A stretch of DNA of 5,306 nt from Acidobacteriota bacterium. GTDB lineage: Bacteria; Acidobacteriota; UBA6911. Position numbers and translations under genes: made by a program. Each line of letters starts with the position of its first letter. The first letter of the stretch is position 1. Below, piece by piece: positions 1 to 3,660 of the stretch. The notes under the pieces were generated by a model. That model searched no databases. It worked only from the letters and a program-made list of their open reading frames with translations, and was not told the origin of the DNA. The stretch covers positions 1 to 5,306 of the forward strand of contig JAFNAH010000329.1 in NCBI GenBank assembly GCA_017860075.1, given 5' to 3'.

Positions 1-732
1 GCGCACCCGGGGATTCAGAAGGATTACCCGGCGCTCGCACAGGCGGCCGCATCCGCGGCCAGCCCCCAGTTGCGCAACCAGGGGACTCTGGGTGGAAACC
101 TCTGCCAGAGGCCGCGCTGCTGGTACTTCCGCGGCGACTTCCACTGCGCCCGCAAGGGCGGCGACCTCTGCTACGCCGCCGAAGGGGAAAACGAATACCA
201 CTGCATCTTCGGGGGGGAGATCTGCTTCATCGTGCACCCGTCCGACACGGCGCCCGCACTGGTTGCCCTGGAGGCTACATTTCGGATCTCCGGCCCCAAG
301 GGACAGAGGAGCGTGCCGGCGGGTAAATTCTTCGTCCTGCCCGGCCAGGATCATACGCGCGAAAATGTTCTCCAGGCCGGCGAGATCATCACCGAAGTGA
401 TATTGCCCGCGCCGCTTCCCGGCGGGCGCGGCGGGTATTTCAAGGCCCGCTCCCGTGCGACCTGGGATTTCGCCCTGGCCGGGGTCGCATCTTCACTCCA
501 GCTCGAGGGGGATGCCGTCAAACGCGCCCGCCTGGTTCTCTCGGGTGTAGCGCCGGCGCCCTGGCATGCCTCTGCCGCCGAGCAGGAACTGGTCGGGCAC
601 AAGCTGGATGCCGATGCGATCGCCCGTGCGGCGGCGGCATCGGTCAAGGACGCCTCGCCGCTCAGCAACAACGGATACAAGGTCACCTTGCTGCGCGGAA
701 CCGTCGAAGAGGCGCTCTCGCGTCTCGCCTAA
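1..732 (+). CDS. Xanthine dehydrogenase family FAD-binding subunit (CoxM/XdhB/PaoB type), 5'-partial
   Basis: This is the medium, FAD-carrying subunit of a three-subunit molybdenum hydroxylase (xanthine dehydrogenase/aldehyde oxidoreductase family), which passes electrons from the Moco subunit and 2Fe-2S subunit through FAD. The frame is open from base 1 to the TAA at 730-732, giving 243 visible residues; members are usually about 290-330, so the first part of the FAD domain lies outside the window. Visible residues 22-34 (SPQLRNQGTLGGN) match the conserved RN-x-(A/G)-T-(L/I)-GGN FAD-binding motif, and HPSDTAPAL follows at 79-87. From about residue 146 (YFKARSRATWDFALAGVA) the CO-dehydrogenase flavoprotein C-terminal domain begins. 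Cysteines at 35, 40, 49, 57, 68 and 75 fill the segment that in PaoB/YagS and 4-hydroxybenzoyl-CoA reductase beta binds an extra [4Fe-4S] cluster. The substrate cannot be read from this subunit. It appears to be the last gene of its operon. Confidence 0.9.
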   Translation, partial: AHPGIQKDYPALAQAAASAASPQLRNQGTLGGNLCQRPRCWYFRGDFHCARKGGDLCYAAEGENEYHCIFGGEICFIVHPSDTAPALVALEATFRISGPKGQRSVPAGKFFVLPGQDHTRENVLQAGEIITEVILPAPLPGGRGGYFKARSRATWDFALAGVASSLQLEGDAVKRARLVLSGVAPAPWHASAAEQELVGHKLDADAIARAAAASVKDASPLSNNGYKVTLLRGTVEEALSRLA

Positions 733-736
733 ACCG

Positions 737-798
737 GAAGCGATCATTCCTTGACACGGAAGTGGGCTGGCGGACGAGCTCCGCGCACGGATCGCTTC
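737..798. repeat. 9-bp inverted repeat downstream of the molybdoenzyme gene
   Basis: GAAGCGATC (737-745) and its exact reverse complement GATCGCTTC (790-798) are separated by 44 bases, and a nested GCGGA/TCCGC stem with a 5-base loop lies at 770-784. It begins five bases after the stop codon, so it could fold at the 3' end of the mRNA. No T-tract follows, so a Rho-independent terminator is not supported. Confidence 0.35.
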
Positions 799-855
799 AT
801 CCGCCTGGGCGGCGTCTGTCCCCGTTCATCTGCCTGCCAGACTTGCTTCGGCGGG

Positions 856-900
856 CCAAGAATTCTTTGGAATTCATCCCGCGTTGTGAAAAAGTATAAT
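856..900 (+). promoter_or_regulatory. Putative sigma-70 type promoter for ilvC with an overlapping palindrome
   Basis: A perfect TATAAT lies at 895-900, about 108 bases ahead of the ilvC start, predicting a transcript start near 907. There is no good -35 at the normal spacing: 872-877 reads ATTCAT, and TTGGAA at 867-872 is 22 bases away. The perfect 10-bp palindrome AAGAATTCTT (858-867), extendable to CC...GG arms with one bulged T, lies just upstream of the -35 position and a second GAATTC is at 870-875. The weak -35 and the palindrome would fit an activator or repressor site, which is inference. Confidence 0.4.
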
Positions 901-907
901 GCCCGCA

Positions 908-943
908 GCTCTTCTCCGGCGCTTTGGGCCGGCAGAGCATTTT
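908..943 (+). terminator. Possible attenuator-like stem-loop in the ilvC leader
   Basis: GCTCT (908-912) pairs with AGAGC (934-938), and CCGGC (916-920) pairs with GCCGG (928-932) around a GCTTTGG loop; a 3-base bulge on one side and one unpaired C on the other separate the two stems. The sequence ATTTT (939-943) follows. The GC-rich stem plus short T-run resembles a weak intrinsic terminator inside the 5' leader of a branched-chain amino acid gene, where attenuation is common. The T-run is short and no Leu/Ile/Val-rich leader peptide was found, so the role is uncertain. Confidence 0.3.
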
Positions 944-969
944 CGGGGGAGCCCCCGCATATTCCGGGG
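944..969 (+). promoter_or_regulatory. Two mutually exclusive GC hairpins before the ilvC ribosome-binding site
   Basis: CGGGGG (944-949) can pair with CCCCCG (952-957). Part of the same segment, CCCCG (953-957), can instead pair with CGGGG (965-969) across a 7-base loop. The two structures cannot form together. They lie between the terminator-like stem and the Shine-Dalgarno sequence, an arrangement that could switch expression. This is a reading of base-pairing only. Confidence 0.25.
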
Positions 970-991
970 AAACAGCAGATTGCGTTCCAGT

Positions 992-998
992 AAAGGAG
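992..998 (+). promoter_or_regulatory. Ribosome-binding site of ilvC
   Basis: AAAGGAG lies nine bases before the ATG at 1008. It picks this start over the in-frame upstream start at 924, whose extra 28 residues have no match to the family and would lie across the hairpin leader. Confidence 0.75.
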
Positions 999-1007
999 AC
1001 AGGACGT

Positions 1008-1745
1008 ATGGCAGTGATCGACTTCGGCGGAGTGAGGGAAGAAATCGTTACCCGTAAGGAATTCACGCTCGCGAAGGCGAGGAGAGTGCTCAAGAACGAG
1101 GTGATTGCGATCATCGGGTACGGCGTGCAGGGCCCTGCGCAGGCACTCAACCTGAAGGACAATGGTTTCAAGGTCATCGTCGGGCAGAGGAAGGCGCTCA
1201 AGAAGGATTGGGATCGCGCCCGCAAAGACGGCTGGGTTCCGGGCAAGACGCTCTTCGACATAGAAGAGGCGGCGGCCAGAGGAACCATCATCCAGATGCT
1301 TGTCTCCGATGCTGCGCAGATGGCGATCTGGCCCGATCTCAAACGCCAGCTCAAGGCAGGGGACGCGCTCTACTTTTCCCACGGCTTCTCGATCGTTTTC
1401 AAGGACCAGACCAGGGTCATCCCGCCCGCCGACGTCGATGTGATCATGGTAGCGCCCAAGGGAAGCGGCACGTCGGTCCGGCGCAACTTCCTTTCCGGTG
1501 CCGGCATCAACTCCAGTTACGCCGTTTTCCAGGATGCGACCGGAAGGGCGCGTGAGCGTTGTATCGCCGTAGGGATAGGGATAGGATCCGGCTACCTGTT
1601 CCCCACGACATTCGAAGGCGAAGTTTACAGCGACCTGACCGGCGAGCGCGGAGTGCTCATGGGGGCCGTTGCCGGCATCATGGAAGCTCAATATGAAGTC
1701 CTCCGCAAGAACGGGCATAGCCCGAGCGAAGCAGAACGGGCATAG
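1008..1745 (+). CDS. ilvC: Ketol-acid reductoisomerase, N-terminal part, cut short by a frameshift
   Basis: IlvC makes 2,3-dihydroxy-isovalerate or 2,3-dihydroxy-3-methylvalerate from acetohydroxy acids using NAD(P)H and Mg2+, the second step of valine/leucine/isoleucine synthesis in the cytoplasm. This frame gives 245 residues. The Rossmann motif GYGVQG is at 37-42, the cofactor loop VGQR at 58-61, YFSHGF with the conserved His125 at 122-127, VAPKGSGTS follows, and DLTGERG carries the first Mg2+ ligands Asp209 and Glu213. The sequence resembles the roughly 347-residue Bacteroides-type enzyme. After NGHSPSEA a perfect 25-bp duplication shifts the frame and the product ends with ERA. The fragment lacks the C-terminal ligands (the FNETVEEL glutamates and the NCSATAQRG serine region), so on its own it should be inactive. 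It is either a young pseudogene or an assembly error. Confidence 0.88.
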   Translation: MAVIDFGGVREEIVTRKEFTLAKARRVLKNEVIAIIGYGVQGPAQALNLKDNGFKVIVGQRKALKKDWDRARKDGWVPGKTLFDIEEAAARGTIIQMLVSDAAQMAIWPDLKRQLKAGDALYFSHGFSIVFKDQTRVIPPADVDVIMVAPKGSGTSVRRNFLSGAGINSSYAVFQDATGRARERCIAVGIGIGSGYLFPTTFEGEVYSDLTGERGVLMGAVAGIMEAQYEVLRKNGHSPSEAERA

Positions 1746-1758
1746 CCCGAGCGAAGCA
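1709..1758 (+). repeat. Perfect 25-bp tandem duplication inside ilvC
   Basis: The 25 bases at 1709-1733 are repeated without a mismatch at 1734-1758; the base before each copy (A at 1708 and 1733) also matches. Each copy encodes the conserved NGHSPSEA segment in one frame. Because 25 is not a multiple of three, the second copy moves the downstream sequence into the next frame and brings a TAG into frame at 1743-1745. Removing one copy restores one continuous IlvC frame. Confidence 0.95.
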
Positions 1759-2247
1759 TTCAATGAAACCGTGGAAGAGTTGACGCAAAGCCTCATCCGC
1801 CTGGTCGACGAGAACGGAATGGACTGGATGTACGTGAACTGCTCGGCTACGGCACAGCGCGGTGCCCTCGACTGGAAGCCCCGCTTCAGGGACGCGGTCC
1901 TGCCCGTTTTCCACGAGCTCTACAAGCGGGTCAAGACAGGCAAGGAGACCGAGCGCGTGCTCACCGCCTGCGGGCAGCCCAACTACAAGGAACTGCTCAA
2001 CAAGGAACTCTCGGAACTGGGCAACTCCGAGATGTGGCTGACAGGGAAAGCAGTGCGCGCCCTGCGGCCGAAGGAGAAGGCGGCCCGGATTTCCAGGACG
2101 GATCGCCTGGCCGCTGCTCTCCGTTCTTCAGGACAAGGTCTTCGCGGCCGGCGCCGTCGCCGACGTCTGTCTTGTGCCGCCGGACAACGACCGGGGCAAG
2201 GTCTGGGGAGCCTCCATCGCACGCCATGGCAGCATCGCACAGATTGA
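1735..2247 (+). pseudogene. ilvC: Ketol-acid reductoisomerase, C-terminal part in the shifted frame, with no proper stop
   Basis: From the second repeat copy the protein resumes as NGHSPSEAFNETVEEL, then DENGMDWMYVNCSATAQRG and ALDWKPRFRDAVLPVF. These give the alpha-helical C-terminal KARI domain, with the two FNETVEEL glutamates as Mg2+/substrate ligands and the serine of the NCSATAQRG segment. Homology ends at GNSEMW and VRALRPK, at about base 2073-2079. With one 25-bp copy removed, that lysine is residue 347, the normal end of the family. Instead of stopping, the frame continues through a low-quality arginine-rich tail to TGA at 2245-2247, overlapping the aminopeptidase gene in another frame. 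The original ilvC stop therefore seems to have been lost. No ribosome-binding site supports separate translation of this half. Confidence 0.82.
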
Positions 2248-3181
2248 GCGTGCCCCTCGCTGGCACCGGGCCCGATACGAGACCATGACGAAGTACATAG
2301 AGGTTCTCGGCGCCGAAGCCCCTGAAATGTTCGCCGGCCTCCCGCAGGAGATGGCTACTGCGTTGGCGCGGGCGGATGAGCCTTACCGGAGCATCCGCCT
2401 GCTCAAACCCTGGGTGATCACCCTCTACCCCACCCGGGGATATGCGGACCTCGAGGAGATGAGCCTCGAGGAGTACGCGAGGGTGATCGTCGCGGCTTCG
2501 ACTGTGGATCCCCGCCTGCTCGAGGCCGCGGAGGAACCGATCTGGAAGGTCATGGATGCGAGCCGGACGGTCCGCATCGTCACGGAGCATCCGCGCTCGG
2601 GCAAGACACTCGAGCTCACGATGAGCATCGGCGATCACAAGGTCAGGAAATGCACCGGCAAACACAACATCCCTGACGGTGAGGTGTTCACGAGCCCCGA
2701 TGCCAGGACGACCGAAGGCGAAGTTTTCGTGGACATGCCGGTTTCCGAAAGCGGGGTCACTGTGCAGGGAATCTACCTTCGCTTCGAAGCCGGTGTAATC
2801 AGGGAGTACTCGGCCGAACGCGGCAGTGACGCGCTGGCAAGAGTCGTCGAGACCGATGCGGGTTCGCACCGGCTGGGGGAAGTGGCGTTCGGGATGAACG
2901 CCGGCATTACCCGGGCGCTGCGCCACCCGCTGTTTGCCGAGAAGGTCGGCGGCACGCTGCATATCGCGATCGGCGCCAGCTACCCCGAGTGCTATGTCGA
3001 CGATCCTGCTTCGGCTGAAGGGAAAGCGCGCTGTGACGAACTCGCCCGCCAGGGAAGCCTGAACCGTTCGGCGCAGCACGTCGATATCGTGACGGATTTT
3101 CGAGGAACCGGGACCGGTCGCGCGGTATACCTCGACGACACCAGGCTGGCCGTGAGAGACGGCATCTGGGTAGTTCCGTAA
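2174..3181 (+). CDS. M29-family metallo-aminopeptidase (AmpS/aminopeptidase T type), N-terminus lost
   Basis: M29 enzymes are cytoplasmic two-metal aminopeptidases that release N-terminal residues from peptides. The GTG at 2174 is the first start codon in the open frame and gives 335 residues, but family-like sequence already begins at about base 2102 (IAWPLLSVLQDKVFAAGA), where no ATG, GTG or TTG exists. The frame opens after a TGA at 2039-2041. The N-terminal domain carries LLKPWVITLYPT and MSLEEYARVIVAAST. The catalytic domain shows NIPDGEVFTSPD (Glu170), LGEVAFGMN (Glu236), HIAIG (His263), Tyr270, and AQHVD (His302, Asp304); the 66-residue spacing of the glutamates fits the family. The active site thus looks intact while roughly the first 30-40 residues are missing or replaced by the ilvC end. 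It may be a truncated pseudogene or an assembly artefact; translation from GTG 2174 would lack a core strand. Confidence 0.82.
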   Translation: MPPDNDRGKVWGASIARHGSIAQIERAPRWHRARYETMTKYIEVLGAEAPEMFAGLPQEMATALARADEPYRSIRLLKPWVITLYPTRGYADLEEMSLEEYARVIVAASTVDPRLLEAAEEPIWKVMDASRTVRIVTEHPRSGKTLELTMSIGDHKVRKCTGKHNIPDGEVFTSPDARTTEGEVFVDMPVSESGVTVQGIYLRFEAGVIREYSAERGSDALARVVETDAGSHRLGEVAFGMNAGITRALRHPLFAEKVGGTLHIAIGASYPECYVDDPASAEGKARCDELARQGSLNRSAQHVDIVTDFRGTGTGRAVYLDDTRLAVRDGIWVVP

Positions 3182-3230
3182 GCCGTCTTCTCCGAGCCCG
3201 ACAAACGGCAGCCGAGGGAAGTCTGCGAAG

Positions 3231-3259
3231 CTTTCAGCCTTCAGCTCTCAGCTTTCAGG
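3231..3259 (+). repeat. TCAGC-rich short repeat, left arm
   Basis: This stretch is made of degenerate units of about 7-8 bases built on (C/T)TTCAGC and CTCAGC. Its core TCAGCTCTCAGC (3241-3252) is the exact reverse complement of bases 3453-3464. Similar runs occur as dispersed intergenic repeats in many bacterial genomes. Confidence 0.6.
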
Positions 3260-3442
3260 CCTCATCTAATTCATACACAGCGACATAAGCTATTGCTCAT
3301 CAAGAGTGCCGGCCCCTTCGATATTGGTTCTTGGAAATAACCTCAAAGGCTCCCAGGGCTCGAAGATTCTCAACGGAGGGGCGTTCTGCCTGCTCCTGGT
3401 TTCCCCAATCGCGCACGAATCTGCGTCGCAGTGGACAAGTTG

Positions 3443-3474
3443 ACTGCTGATGGCTGAGAGCTGAGAGCCCCTGA
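3443..3474 (-). repeat. TCAGC-rich short repeat, right arm (inverted)
   Basis: GCTGAGAGCTGA at 3453-3464 is the inverted copy of the left-arm core. Over 19 bases the reverse complement of this arm matches 3240-3258 at 16 positions. The two arms enclose about 185 bases with no coding signal, so they could be the ends of a small non-coding element or simply two dispersed repeats. Confidence 0.55.
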
Positions 3475-3561
3475 CAATAACGGCAATATTCCTGTTCCCA
3501 AAGCGTCCCGCCGCCTTCAGTGCAATTGACAACAGCCCGCCGGTGGCCCACCATTCATCCC

Positions 3562-3627
3562 GTCTTGCTTGAGTCCGATTGCGTGCCGGCTTCGATGCGT
3601 ATGCTGTGCACCGGGGGTAAGCAAGAC
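3562..3627 (+). repeat. 9-bp inverted repeat in the leader of the secreted-protein gene
   Basis: GTCTTGCTT (3562-3570) and its exact reverse complement AAGCAAGAC (3619-3627) flank a 48-base loop; after one mismatch two further C-G pairs add to the outside. A short inner GTGC/GCAC pairing is possible (3583-3586 with 3608-3611). The right arm ends 33 bases before the ATG at 3661, so the structure would lie in the 5' leader if transcription starts upstream. No known riboswitch motif was recognised. Confidence 0.4.
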
Positions 3628-3647
3628 TGGAGCCCGGAATCCGGCAT

Positions 3648-3651
3648 GGAG
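3648..3651 (+). promoter_or_regulatory. Ribosome-binding site choosing the start at 3661
   Basis: GGAG (3648-3651) lies nine bases before the ATG at 3661. In-frame ATGs at 3601 and 3646 have weaker or worse-spaced sites, and only the 3661 start puts the positively charged signal-peptide end at the very N-terminus. Confidence 0.55.
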
Positions 3652-3660
3652 AAATCGATC

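Larger units (their letters stand above)
733..1007 (+). other. Non-coding leader between the molybdoenzyme gene and ilvC
   Basis: This 275-base gap holds no convincing gene; an open frame at 751-993 has atypical composition and no recognisable motifs. It contains a 9-bp inverted repeat (GAAGCGATC 737-745 and GATCGCTTC 790-798) enclosing a small GCGGA/TCCGC hairpin (770-784), a promoter-like TATAAT at 895-900, and GC-rich hairpins between 908 and 969. No clear run of Ts follows the first inverted repeat, so a classical terminator for the upstream gene is not evident. Confidence 0.6.
3182..3660 (+). other. Intergenic spacer with inverted repeats, no supported gene
   Basis: These 479 bases contain no open frame with recognisable protein motifs; the reverse-strand frames at 3290-3554 arise across the TCAGC-type repeat (reading as SAISSQL), a common source of false proteins. 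Just after the aminopeptidase stop no strong terminator is visible. A more AT-rich patch lies at about 3260-3310. The spacer holds the repeat pair at 3231-3259/3443-3474, a lone TTGACA at 3526-3531 without a good -10, and a 9-bp inverted repeat near the next gene. Confidence 0.6.

Noticed and set aside
751..756. Perfect TTGACA box
   Set aside because: No -10 box exists at a workable distance (774-779 reads ACGAGC), so it is not a promoter by itself.
751..993. An 80-residue + strand open frame in the ilvC leader
   Set aside because: It has no ribosome-binding site or recognisable motif and overlaps the promoter and hairpins.
744..1796. A 350-residue reverse-strand open frame
   Set aside because: It lies opposite ilvC, shows no recognisable motif, and long antisense frames are usual in GC-rich coding DNA.
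1997..3079. A 360-residue reverse-strand open frame
   Set aside because: It is the antisense of the M29 aminopeptidase, whose + strand frame carries all the family metal ligands.
3182..3209. GCCGT/ACGGC pairing after the aminopeptidase stop
   Set aside because: Only five base pairs with an 18-base loop and no T-tract, so not a credible terminator.
3526..3531. Perfect TTGACA upstream of the exported-protein gene
   Set aside because: No TATAAT-like sequence lies 16-18 bases downstream; only CATTCA at a 20-base spacing.
3290..3554. Two overlapping reverse-strand frames in the intergenic spacer
   Set aside because: They read through the TCAGC repeat as SAISSQL, a known source of false predictions, and match no family I recognise.
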